A model generated the notes under the pieces. That model had not been told where the DNA came from, did not search any database, and was given only the letters and a program-made list of their open reading frames with translations. Source: Pascua guehoae (taxonomy: Eukaryota > Basidiomycota > Tremellomycetes > Trichosporonales > Trichosporonaceae). From it: a stretch of DNA of 64,000 nt. Shown one piece after another: positions 11,938 through 22,387 of the stretch; positions within the stretch are counted from its first letter, which is position 1, and each line of letters opens with the position of its first letter. Where the stretch lies: contig BCJX01000004.1 of assembly GCA_001600415.1 (NCBI GenBank), forward strand, positions 2,007,064 through 2,071,063, written 5' to 3'. The translations under genes were made by a program, and so were the position numbers.

Positions 11938-13756
11938 ATGAACCGTGCTCCCACGTTCACATACAACCTCCTCGACTTTGACCCCGCTGACACGGCGAGC
12001 ATCCAGACGCTCTTCAGCGCCGTGCTCCCGCTCGGCGAGTCGTACACGCCCGCAGCGCTCAAGCGATACGGGGTCCTCCGCGCCGACCTCCTCGGGCAAT
12101 GGGCACTGCTGGAGCCGGGCATAGACAAGCTCCGTTTGGGCGAGTGGTTGCGCTTCTTCCTTGGCGTTGGATCAGAGTGAGTGTGGTTTTGTTGTGATAG
12201 ACGAGCAGTTGGATTGTGTGTGGGTGTGTGGATGCGGTGTGGTGGTTCAGCGGCATGATCATAAAATGGAAATGGGGCTGCTCAATAGGCGCCCCGTGCA
12301 CCACAGGTGCCTTGAAAGAAGCAAGGCGTCCAAAGAGGATGACAACCGCGGGCATACAGCAGAACGGACCACTCTCAACCGTAGCCACAGTCATGGCGGG
12401 AGGGACCCGTTTGGCACTCGTGGCCTTTCCTACCACATACCACTTGGATTTTGGCTTTTGGCTAATCCCCTCAGCACCATCCCCGCCATCTTCTGGTCGA
12501 CGAACGCAGGCTTTCTCCACGCCGCGCTCTCGCTCGGCGCCTTCTTCTCTGGCTCTGGACCCAATACCACCGCAGCAGCAATCGCAACCTACCGGGTGCT
12601 CGACCGCACTTCCCGTGTGCGTGCAGCCTACGCGCAGCGGGACGACACATACGTGGGCCGCGTCCCGATCGGCCTATCCGCGACGTCGTGGCCGCTCATT
12701 GTCGCCGATCTCGTCGTGGACGAAGAGGCGCGTCTGACAAAGTGGCACCATTTGGGCCGCAGCGCGTTTGTCTTGTATCCGCCCTGGGCGGACGAGGTTC
12801 TTCTGCACGATGTGAGTTGTCACCCTGCCTCGCATTTCTCCCGCCACTCACTGACTGACGACTAGCACGACAGGCGCATGCTCCCGAAAATGCCCGACCC
12901 GGCGCCGTACCTCGCCCTCCCCTTCGAGGCACGGGGTACGCGGTGGCTCGCGCTCGACCCGCTCGTCCTCGGCCCGCCCAGCGCGTGGCGTCGGTGTGGC
13001 CTCGCCTGGCCGTCCTCGGGGATCGCGATCATGCGCGAGAAGAAGTACGGGCGGCTGCGGGCCGTCATGGCTCTCCAGTATGTGGAGGAGGGCGACGTCG
13101 AGGCCGCGGCCATCTTTTGGGACGACCAGCAGGTCGTTCCTGCCACGCCACTCACCCCCAAGGATGTGGGGGACGGTGAGGAGACCGTCGTGTCTGCCGT
13201 GCTCGGCCTGTTTGAAACGGACGCCGAGCCAGCCTCGCCCCCTCCACTCCCCCCTCGTCCGCCGATGGGCCACAGGCAGCCTGCCCGCTACCGCGCTTCC
13301 ACTCCCCGCGAAGACACCTCGCGACAGCACCAGTCTCTTCCTGCAATGCCTTCAGCTTCGCGTAGTGGCAGCGATAGGCGCAGTTCCTGGTCACCGTCGC
13401 CTACCTCGCCCACCTCGCGCACCTCACCTGCCTCACCCACTTCGCCCACTTCGCCTACTTCACCTACTTCACCCACCTCACCCATTTCGCCAGGTACCCC
13501 CCCGAGGCTCCCTCTCAAGCGCTCCTCGCCCTCCGCCTCGCCTTCCGCCTCGCCCTCTGCCTCGCCCTCCGCCTCGCCCTCCGCCTCGCCCTCGCGCATC
13601 CCGTCCCTCATCCGCCGCTCCCGCCCGAATACCGATCCGTCGCCCCCCTCGCCCCCCAGCCCCAGCCCCGACGCGCACACTGAAGCTCTGGAATGCCGTT
13701 CGCCGCTCCGCGTTCGTCGTAGGCTCGATGTAGCGTTTGGATCGGGGTCCGATTAG
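11938..13756 (+). CDS. Hypothetical protein with Ser/Pro repeat tail
   Basis: Three exons: 11938-12176, 12475-12811 and 12866-13756 (488 residues); phases agree. The first intron (298 nt) is long for this genome. The N-terminal 320 residues look globular and Trp-rich (WALLEPG, WLRFFLG, IFWSTNAGF, WHHLGRSAF, WLALDPLVLGPPSAWRRC). The last 170 residues are low complexity: PPPLPPRPP, a run of SPTSPTS units, then SPSASPSAS units. No signal peptide is visible, so an intracellular scaffold-like protein is likely. I recognise no domain. The two repeat blocks are tandem at DNA level and likely vary in length between strains. Confidence 0.65.
13395..13605 (+). repeat. Coding tandem repeats (SPT and SPSA units)
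   Basis: Two adjacent in-frame arrays in the 3' exon of the gene at 11938: 9-nt Thr-Ser-Pro units at about 13395-13490 (cacctcgcc/cacttcgcc variants) and 12-nt Ser-Ala-Ser-Pro units at about 13530-13595 (tccgcctcgccc variants). Both keep frame. Confidence 0.85.
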
Positions 13757-14393
13757 CGCGAAAAGAGTTTGAGATGATGTCAACTGGGCGATCAAAGTCA
13801 ACGCCGGCAGATGAAATGAATCGCGGGCACTTACAGCACGATGGAGTGCGACTAGTGTCAAAGTCATACCTGTAGGCATTTATGCACCGAGAGATGTTGT
13901 TGCCCGTTGCTGTCCATGAAGAGAAGCAGAAGGTGGAGGATCGCCAGTGTCAGTGAGACGATCTCAGTAGGCGGCAACCATTCTCCTCGCTACAACTGCC
14001 ATCAACCCGAGTGATGGCCAGTGCGCGATGGGTCGGAGATTTTGCTCACCCGCTCAGGGGCGGCATCCATGGCTGTCATGCGACACACCTTCCGCAGTGC
14101 GAGTTTGGAGGTATATACATTGGAGTGGGCCGGCTATCACTACAGAGCTGTTCAAATGGGGAAGAACCAGCGAGAGTAGAAACAGACGATGAGAGGTGAA
14201 GTCGAGAATATGCGCCTCGAGGCAATGCCACACGTGAGACGAATGAACAATGAGAGGTGGGGTGTGGCTGACACGAGGCGGTCATGCAGCGAGAGTTCGC
14301 GACGAAGCATAGCTTTGAGACCAGCGCGCAGCGAGAGCGATACTTTTTTGTAGGAAGGGAGCGAGGGTAGCTGCAGAGTAGCGATCGCACACG
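13757..14393. other. Intergenic between convergent genes
   Basis: 637 nt between the 3' ends of the plus-strand hypothetical gene and the minus-strand oxidoreductase gene. No gene, RNA or repeat is supported; it should hold both terminators. Confidence 0.5.
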
Positions 14394-15401
14394 TTAGGGG
14401 ATGGTGATGACGACCTTGCCTACGGTACGTCCCTTGTCGACCTTGTCGTACGCTTCCTGGAACTTGTCCATGCTGACGACGCTGTCGATCAGGGGCCGGA
14501 ACCCGCGCTTGTCGATGAGCGCCGCGATGCGCGCGAGGTCGGCACCGCTGGGGGTGACGAGGAACCACTTTGCGTCCTTGACGGTCTTGGTGTAGTTTGC
14601 GGGTTTGGCATCGGGCGGGCTGCCCGAGACGGAGAGGAACGTGCCGCCGTCCTTGAGGCCTGGCCAGAGAAGGCCCAGGTCCTTGCCGACACAGTCGAGG
14701 ATGAGATCGACCTCGCGCGCGGGGTCCTCGACGACCCACTTGTCCACGGTCGTCTTTGTGTAATCGACGACCTCGGCCGCGCCGTACCCGCGGACATCAG
14801 CGGCTTTGGAACCACTGCACACCCCGACGACCGTGGCGCCCACAGCAGACGCAAACTTGACCGCCCACGAGCCGACCGCGCCCCCTGCGCCCGTGACGAG
14901 GACGCGCAGTCCCGAATTGGGGTTGGCCTTGGCGGTGTCCTCGAGGACAGACGCATCGAGCGTGCCATGCTTGAACAGCCCCTGCCAGGCCGTGAGCGAC
15001 GAGAGGGGTGTGGCCGCTGCCTCGTTCCACGACAGACACGTGGGCTTAAGTGCGAGGTTTGGACCAGGGACCGTGGTATAGTACGCCAGCGAGCCGCGGA
15101 GCCACGCGTCGGTGCGGTAGAAGACCTCGTCGCCAGGCTTGAACTTGTCCGAACCCTCGGGCACCTGCATAATCACCCCCGCACCCTCGGTGCCCGGGAC
15201 GCGGTCTTGGCGGTCCTTGAACAGCGCAGGAAAGTTCGTCTCCCACGAAAGCTCGCCCGCGCAGGGCGCAGTGGCTGCGACGCGCACGAGGTACTCGTCG
15301 CCCGTCGGGGATGGGAGCGGGAGGGTCGTCATCTCGAGAGTGCCCGAGGAGGGGTCGGGCTGGACGACGGCCTTGATGCTGGTCGGGAGGGATTGCGACA
15401 T
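14394..15401 (-). CDS. Medium-chain dehydrogenase/reductase (quinone-oxidoreductase-like), intronless
   Basis: A single exon of 335 residues. The open frame extends upstream, but the Met at 15401 (MSQSLPTSIKAVV) is chosen because it places the GroES-like domain start at the usual distance and follows a CA-rich leader. The N-terminal catalytic domain shows DEYLVRVAA, GTEGAGVI and GDEVFYRTD. The Rossmann NAD(P)H site is VLVTGAGGAVGSWA (residues 167-180), followed by the coenzyme-distal half (LDCVGKDLG). The catalytic zinc Cys/His pattern of alcohol dehydrogenases is not evident, so a zinc-independent quinone/enone reductase is more likely. It reduces alpha,beta-unsaturated carbonyls or quinones in the cytosol. 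The precise substrate is unknown. Confidence 0.8.
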   Translation of the reverse strand: MSQSLPTSIKAVVQPDPSSGTLEMTTLPLPSPTGDEYLVRVAATAPCAGELSWETNFPALFKDRQDRVPGTEGAGVIMQVPEGSDKFKPGDEVFYRTDAWLRGSLAYYTTVPGPNLALKPTCLSWNEAAATPLSSLTAWQGLFKHGTLDASVLEDTAKANPNSGLRVLVTGAGGAVGSWAVKFASAVGATVVGVCSGSKAADVRGYGAAEVVDYTKTTVDKWVVEDPAREVDLILDCVGKDLGLLWPGLKDGGTFLSVSGSPPDAKPANYTKTVKDAKWFLVTPSGADLARIAALIDKRGFRPLIDSVVSMDKFQEAYDKVDKGRTVGKVVITIP

Positions 15402-15637
15402 GGTGAAGAGGGTTGTGATCGGGTGGGTCAGAGGAGGTTGAGTATGATGATGAGAAGAGGGGAAGTGTGAGTATTCAGAGTTCGTTTTAAGATGCCCGCG
15501 ATATGTGAGTGTGAAGGACTTGGGGGAACCGTCGGTTCCGAGGATTTGCAGTGTGTTCGGCGACCGAGAGAGCACTACAGTGGGAGTACAGTTCCACGGT
15601 CGTGGTGGTCAATGGCCGAGGGTGACTGGACTGGGGA

Positions 15638-15648
15638 CTGGAATGGGG
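15638..15648. repeat. Target-site duplication, left copy
   Basis: CTGGAATGGGG directly outside the left inverted repeat; an identical copy is at 16016-16026. The last G is shared with the element start, so the true duplication is 10 or 11 bp. Confidence 0.75.
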
Positions 15649-16015
15649 GCGCCAATTCTTACCACTCGGATTTTTCAGTTTTTAACACTCGCGATATTAG
15701 GCATTCCTAATGACGAGCTTTTCCCTCTACTCAACTTGCCAAACACCACTAACAACCTGACTTGCAATAAACTTCCCGAGGAGTAATTCGTTTCATTTCA
15801 AACTTGGTAAGAGTATGGAGCTGACCTAGGTGCACTCGTAAAGTCAACAGCATCATCATCTGAGTCCTCATTATTGAGAACAATGACATTGGCCACTGAG
15901 GTACATACCTTTGCCCTGGAGAAGATGGCACTTCTTGCGGTTGTTATTAGGAATTCCTAATAACGTCATCGTGAGTGGTAAAAACTGAAAAATCCGAGTG
16001 GTAGAAATGGGTGCC
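15648..16015. mobile_element. Non-autonomous Mutator-like MITE
   Basis: A 368-bp element with terminal inverted repeats of about 65 bp. The left arm (15648 to about 15712) and the reverse complement of the right arm (16015 to about 15947) both begin GGCRCC and share TACCACTCGGATTTTTCAG. Each arm ends internally in a short palindrome (ATTAGGAATTCCTAAT on the right, one mismatch on the left). The element is flanked by a direct repeat CTGGAATGGG(G) at 15638-15648 and 16016-16026, that is, a 10-11 bp target-site duplication. Long inverted repeats with 9-11 bp duplications are characteristic of Mutator-superfamily elements. The 230-bp interior has no coding capacity, so it must have moved with a transposase encoded elsewhere. 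Confidence 0.8.
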
Positions 16016-16026
16016 CTGGAATGGGG
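16016..16026. repeat. Target-site duplication, right copy
   Basis: CTGGAATGGGG directly outside the right inverted repeat, identical to the left copy at 15638-15648. Confidence 0.75.
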
Positions 16027-16715
16027 TTGCGTTGCCATGACGGCATTACCAAGCAAGATCTCAATATCTGAAACAACAATGTGCACGCACGCACGCACGC
16101 ATGGGGACGGATCGGGCCGATCGGGGGATTTTCCGAGCACGGGCTTCAGAGCGGAAACAAATCCACGTGGGATGTATCACGTGATCATCAGCGTTGAGCC
16201 GCCCTCCTCACCCACCCTTTCGACCTTGCGGTGACAACTTTGCCAATCAAAACGGAAACCACCAAGGCGTTTGAGCTCGATGTCGCCGTTTGGCAAAGTC
16301 GGTTATTGATGCCAACAAAGGCAGTGTGGCGCCATTTGTCGGCCGAGCCAATAGTGGGTGACAGCGTTCAAAGCCCTGCAAGGGTAATCAAAAGTGGACA
16401 AAGTTGGACGCCGCCCCGCAAACCCTTGAGCAAGAGGACCGGACATGTGCGAGTTCTGTGGTGACCGACCCCTTCTGCTGGTTCCCTCCCTGTCTGCTCG
16501 GGAGGAACGCCGAGATGCCACAATGCCACAATAATATCTAGATTCCAAAATACACCATGAACCTGAAAGGACGCCGATTTCCTTATGGTGACAACAGAGC
16601 AACAGCTTGTCCCGCCCAACTCATCTGGTCGATAAGACCTGGACCGTCTTCCTCTTGGGCTTACTCATTCTACTCAACCTCATCATCCTCCAGTCACTGA
16701 CACCACTGCACCACC

Positions 16716-18748
16716 ATGACTGCTTCTCAGACGGCGGCGCCCTCGCGGCCCAACATCGTGTTCATCATGTCGTGAGTTGCCATCGTTACGGCAGGCACTG
16801 GGCGCCCTGCGCAGGCAGGGCTGCACGTATCACGAGCTCACCGACATGTCGTGCTTGGCCACGAGCTGTCGTGCTTGCTGGCGTCCGTAGACCTGAAGGC
16901 TCGCTTATAGTCGATGTCTATTCTAACTGCCCAGTGACGACCACGCCTCCAAGGCCATTGGCTGCTACGGCGCAGGCATTAACTCGACCCCCAACCTCGA
17001 CCGCATTGCCAAGGAGGGTATGCTGTTCAACCACTGCTATGTGACCAACTCGATCTGTACTCCGTCGCGCGCGACCATCCTTACCGGCACCCACAATCAC
17101 ACCAACCTCGTCCACACGCTCGACTCGAAGATTGACAAGCAGCTGCCGAATGTCGCCAAGCAGCTCCGAGCCCACGGCGGGTACCAGACTGCCATGGTCG
17201 GCAAGTGGCACCTGGGAGAGGGCAAGGCGCACGAGCCGAGTGGATTCGACTATTGGGAGATTGTCCCTGGGCAGGGTCAGTACTTTGACCCTCTCTTCAT
17301 CACCGAGGACGGCGAGCACGAGGAGAAGGGCTACGCGACCGACATTATCACCGACAAGGCCATCAACTTTATTGACAAGCGCGACAAGAGCCGGCCGTTC
17401 TTCATCCAGGTCCACCACAAGGTACGACGTCCTTGTACAGTCTGAACGGAAGGGGAGTCTGACAGTCACAGGCGCCGCACCGTTCGTGGGAGTGTCACCC
17501 CAAGCATCGCGATCTCTACAAGGACGAGATCAAGCTTCCCGACACGTTCACCGATGACTACAAGAACCGTGCAAAGGCCGCCGCTGTCGCCAAGATGAAG
17601 GTCACAATGGACCTGACGTACTTGGATCTCGGACTCGCGCAGCCAGAGGGCGGCGATGAGGTCGGCGAGCTGTGTGTGCCTGGCGACTGGATGCGCAAGG
17701 TCCCCTTCCCCGACGATGTGACAAAGATGCGGCCCCTCATCGACAAGGAGACTGGCGAAAACTTTACGTTCAACACTTCGGAGGAGCTGGCAAAGTTCAA
17801 ATACCAGCGGTACATGCAGCGATACCTGCGCACTGTCCAGTGAGCCGATGCCAACCACCCTCACTGCCTAGCTGACATGCGTTTAGGTCGATCGACGACA
17901 ATGTTGGACGCCTGCTTGACTACCTCGATGCCGAGGGCTTGTCTGAGAATACGATGGTGCTGTACACCTCTGACCAAGGCTTCTTCCTTGGGTGAGTGGA
18001 GTCAAGATGGCACGACAAATGCATCAATGCCTAGTCTCCCTGCTATCAAGGACTTTGATTTCAGGCTGACAGAGACAGCGAACACGGGTGGTTCGACAAG
18101 CGTTTCATCTACGAAGAATCTTTCCAGATGCCCCTCATGATCAAGTGCCCGGGATTGATCGCGCCGGGCACCGTGTGTAACGACATTATCTCGAATGTGG
18201 ACTTTGCGCCAACCTGGCTCGAATACGCAGGTCTGCGCAAGCCGACGTATATGCAGGGTGACTCGTTTGTGTCGTCGCTCAAGGGCAAGGGAGACCAACC
18301 AGAAGACCAAGTCGCGTACCACCGTTACTGGATGCACGCCGAGATTCACCACAATGCCTACGTGAGTACGGGAGCGACTATTGTTCGGGTTTCCAGAACC
18401 AAAACTGATGTTTCTTAGGCACACTACGGCATTCGTGGACGTCGCTACAAGCTCATCTTTTGGTACAATGACGGCCTCGGTCTTCCGGGCACAGGCCCTG
18501 CCGACGCTGAGCAGGAATGGGAGCTCTTCGACTGCGAGGAGGACCCGCTGGAGCTGTTCAACCTCTGGGGTTCGGACAACAAGGAGATTGCTGGTGTGCG
18601 CGAGAAAATGGTGCGACTGCTCGAGGCCAAGATGGAGGAGATTGGCGACGACCCGGCGCATCCGGTCGGGTTGCCTGCTGAGGAGCTCAAGAGGAGATAT
18701 GTGCCCGGAGCTGGCATCGCGGCCAAGGCTGGAGCACAAAACATGTAG
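16716..18748 (+). CDS. Type I (formylglycine-dependent) sulfatase
   Basis: Six exons: 16716-16771, 16935-17421, 17472-17839, 17887-17991, 18079-18361 and 18419-18748 (1629 nt, 542 residues), all in phase. The N-terminus [12 protein letters not shown] provides the metal-binding Asp pair. The sulfatase signature [11 protein letters not shown] holds the Cys (about residue 60) that is converted to formylglycine, and GKWHLG is the second signature. [17 protein letters not shown] is the C-terminal metal site. The family hydrolyses sulfate esters. No signal peptide is seen, so the enzyme may be cytosolic, unlike lysosomal sulfatases. Length and motifs are bacterial-type arylsulfatase/glycan sulfatase-like; the substrate is unknown. 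A sugar permease lies downstream on the same strand, which hints at a sulfated carbohydrate or simple sulfate-ester use, but this is inference. A separate formylglycine-generating or anaerobic maturase enzyme would be needed. Confidence 0.88.
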
Positions 18749-19863
18749 ACACCTAGTAGCGCGTGAGCGACAGACAGAGAGGGCTGCATGCGATGCATAG
18801 GTATTCCATGTGGTTCACTACGCGCAACGAAATGGGAGCTGCTGCTGCATATCAGAAAACCATTGCCACAGAAAACCATTGCCACCCGCGTCCCTGCCAC
18901 AGATCCCACACCAGACAGACGGCGAACTCGCCTAAGATATGTTCATCCGCTTTAGCCTCGGATCGACGCGCTAGCGTGAATTAGGCGCGTTCCAGAAGTC
19001 TACTAGCTGGAATGATAACATTCGTTATCTCCACGCTACCTCGACACCAGTGGCACCTGCAACGACGCCGACAATACCGAGCACAGCGCAGCACTGGCCA
19101 GTTCCACAACGAGTTTCAACAGCGGTTGACCTTCAGCTGCAGCTGACTGCCTCCTCCAACATCAGACGGCAACTGCGCCGGCAGTCCTGGGTTCCAATCA
19201 CCTGCTGCGCAAAAATTCGGGAATTATTTGCTGGGCACACACCGGGTGGCGTTCGGGGCTTTTTCGTCAGTGCGTCCTGGCATGGCACCATGAAACCATG
19301 GCGAAATGAGCCGCAGGTGGGGGCACCAATACAATGGGCTCCAAGTGGCGTGTTCGAAAGAACAATTCCCAACTGTTATCTCGGTGTGTTCGCCGCGAGT
19401 GGGACGGCAATGCGTTACCCATGTTGTGCTCCGCGACCAGTAACGGCCGTCCTCCACCCTCGTGCTCGTTCACTGAGGTCCAGCTGACAAAGTGCGGGTC
19501 CCCGGAAGCCAAGGGCTCGGAAAGGCTACTTTGGGCCAGTCCAGAAAAAGCGGACGCCAAGACGGACTACCCCGGACCAACCACAGTGCCACAAACAATT
19601 TGACCTCCATCTGCTCTTCAACGATCCTGATTGAGAATGGCGCCACCCCGAACTCTGCTTGCGATGCCTCACGTCAACGCGGGGCTCCTGGAGCGTACAC
19701 CATCTTGAACCTGTTGTCAGATCACTGCCCACCTGCTGGCTGAAGCGGCGTTTTCGCCTTTTTTGTGAACAACAGATGAAAGAGTCCGAGATGCAGCGAT
19801 CGTTGATATAGAGCGATTATCGGCCACTTGCTCCTCTCTTTACCCACCAACACTCGTTCCAAC
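18749..19863 (+). other. Intergenic, no gene seen
   Basis: 1.1 kb between two plus-strand genes. No protein-like frame or repeat is supported. It should include the sulfatase terminator and the permease promoter. Confidence 0.5.
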
Positions 19864-21836
19864 ATGAGTCTCGACGCAGAGAAGCAACAGCCCGTCGACA
19901 CCTACGATGCCGCTGCAGTGGCCATCATCGCCCAGCAGGCAAAGGAACGCGAGGAGTCGATGACTCTCCGCCAAGCCTTTAGTGCGTACAAGAAGGCCGT
20001 CTTTTGGTCTATTATGGTTTCAATGGTGAGTCACCAACGCCCCACCGACCCCTACAGGGTGTGTCTAAATCTCTCAGAACATTGTCATGGAGTCGTACGG
20101 TACCATCCTCCTCAACTCGTTCTACGCGTACCCATCCTTTAAGAAGACGATGGGAGATGAGATTTCGCCGGGAGTGTACAGCATTCCACCCCAGTGGCAG
20201 ACGGGTCTTTGTGAGTTTCAACATTGACCATGTTTCAGCTTTTTGTGCTGACGTCAGCCCTCGCTGCCACTTGCAGCATTACTGTTGGCATTTGGGTACG
20301 TGGTAATGACATGCGAAATGACCATCTTTCTGACCTCCTGTAGCTCAACGGCCTGATCGTTGACCGCTTTGGTCGTGAGTCTACTTCATCCCCTGTCAAC
20401 AGGTCATGGCTAACTAGGCAGACAAGAAGATTATGATGGTTTCACTCTTTACTCTCACTGGTTTCATCGGTCTCTGCTTCGGAGCCAAGTCGCGCGGAAT
20501 GCTCCTTGCCGTGAGCATCATCAAGGCTGCTTGGTGCGGTCACTGACATCACCCAGGGCCAGATCCTTAGCGGTATTCCTTGGGGCATGCTGAACGTCAT
20601 TGCCCGTGAGTTCATCACAAACGATTCTTGCTTGTCTGTTCCCATGCTGATGATGTAGCCGCCTACGCCATTGAGGTGGCTCCAGTCAAGCTGCGTCACT
20701 ACGGTCCCACTTTCGTCAACCTCTGCTGGGTCATCGGCCACCTCATCGGCGCTGGTGTCCTCACCGGCCTTCTTGGCGACACGACCGAGTGGGGATGGCG
20801 CATCCCCTTTGGCCTTCAGTGGATGTGGCCTCTTCCTCTCTTTATCGCGGCATGCTTCTGCCCCGACTCTCCTTGGTGGCTTGTTCGCCAAGGGCGCCGT
20901 GCGGACGCTGTTCTCGCCCTCAAGAAGCTCTCGGACAGCACGGTCAACCACGAAGAGGTTGCCTTGCTCATCGAGCACACTGTCCGCCTCGAGGAGGAGC
21001 TCAACTTTGGCTCGACTTACGCCTCTTGCTTCCAGGGTGTGGACGCTCGCCGTACTGAGATTGCGACTGTCGCTCTGTGCTCACAGGCACTGGTTGGCTT
21101 CATCGTCCAGGGCTTCCAGACTTACCTCTTTAGTGGGTCGTCAACCACCGCCTTCTTTCGGAGTCAAGCTAACCTCGCAGGTCAGGCAGGCCTTCAGTCG
21201 AGCGACGCCTTCAAGCTCACTCTTGGCACTTACGGTATCGCATTCGTTGGTACCGTCATTTCGATGCCGCTCCAGGACCGCCTCAACCGCCGCACCATCT
21301 GGCTCGCTGGCCTGTGGTGCATGCTCTTCCCCATGCTCACAGTCGCAATCCTCGGCACTGTTCCCCAGACCAAAGCCATCCAGCTCGCAGGTGGTTGTGT
21401 TCTTCTCATCTGGTTCTTCTGCTACGGATGGTCCCTCGGCCCCCTCGGCTTTGTTGTTGCATCCGAGATTGGCTCGGCTCACCTTCGCCAGAAGACACTC
21501 TCCATCTCCCGTGGCGCTCAATACGTTGTCACTGTCGTCAACGCGGTCGCCGCGCCATACGTTCTCAACCCTACCGCCGCCAACCTCAAGAGCAAGGCAG
21601 CCTACATTCCCTCCGCATTCATTGTCATCCTCCTCGTTTGGTCGTACTTCCGCCTCCCAGAGTCACGGAACAAGAGCGTCGATGACCTCGACATTATGTT
21701 TGGTGAGTACTGATAATAAGTAGAGTTCTGACGCTCCTCGCTAACCTTTACAGCCAAGAAGCTCCCCGCCCGCCAGTTCCGCGACTATGTCGTCACTGTC
21801 GAGGAGGAGTTGGAGGTGACCAAGGGGCTCGAGTAG
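19864..21836 (+). CDS. MFS sugar porter (maltose/alpha-glucoside permease-like)
   Basis: Nine exons: 19864-20025, 20078-20210, 20258-20295, 20344-20374, 20422-20510, 20557-20605, 20659-21132, 21181-21702 and 21754-21836 (1581 nt, 526 residues). Sugar-porter features: ESYGTILLNSFYAYPSFKK in helix 1, LNGLIVDRFGHKK between helices 2 and 3, PAYAIEVAPVKLRHYG in the helix 4-5 region, SPWWLVRQGR after helix 6 and LPESRNKSVDDLD after helix 12, where hexose porters have PESKGR. The ESYGT start is typical of fungal maltose/alpha-glucoside permeases. Two exons are only 31 and 38 nt. The 48-nt intron at 21133-21180 is a multiple of three and has no stop, so retention would insert 16 residues in an extracellular or membrane-proximal loop. 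Confidence 0.85.
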
Positions 21837-22387
21837 GCGCCCGGGCGTAGCGGCAAAAGTCATGGGAGGGTCCTTGAGTTTGGGAGGATTGTACGTTGAG
21901 CCTCAGAAAACGGGATTTTGTAGTGCGGGGGTTGAGGTTCTCAACAAAAGCGGTTTATGACGGAAACTCCAGGAAACATTCATTAAATACACCTTTCATA
22001 GTTTACAAAGACATCACGCATAGTAGGAAGCCATGCATAATTTCTCTGTTCACAGAAGGTAGCATCGACGAATTGCGATATCAGCGGCTGGATTTTTGTG
22101 GCAAAAGCGGTTTCCGCGATCTTGGCCGACGAAGCATCAGCATCAGCATGTGTGCTCCAGTGAATCAGTCGCCCTTACTCCTAATGCTGTCAAACACAAG
22201 CTTCATAGTAGTATATCAGCCTCCGATCTTACGCGCGAGGGTGAGACCTCCTTGCCCGATCTACAGCAGTTCTTCATAGATCACTTGGAGTACAAACTAA
22301 TTTCACAACCCTGGATCAATCTCTACATTAGCCCATGGTAAACGTTTGCTTCCCACTGATAAATGTCGAGATAGTTCTGGAGCAGGA
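21837..22387. other. Intergenic between convergent genes
   Basis: 551 nt, more AT-rich than its surroundings, between the 3' ends of the sugar permease and the amino-acid permease. No gene or repeat is supported. Confidence 0.5.

Larger units (their letters stand above)
15402..16715. other. Intergenic carrying a MITE
   Basis: 1.3 kb divergent promoter region between the oxidoreductase and sulfatase genes. It contains the 368-bp inverted-repeat element described separately and a short GCAC tetranucleotide run near 16081-16101. The remainder shows no gene. Confidence 0.55.

Noticed and set aside
16081..16101. GCAC tetranucleotide run
   Set aside because: Ordinary microsatellite of about five units; nothing beyond simple-sequence drift.
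16716..18748. Choline sulfatase identity for the sulfatase, tempting because of a nearby choline-type permease
   Set aside because: The active-site region lacks choline-sulfatase-type context that I would expect, and the APC permease's substrate is unknown; only a general sulfatase call is supported.
20671..21723. 350-codon plus-strand frame in the sugar permease region
   Set aside because: Alternative frame of the real permease; the permease frame has all MFS motifs.
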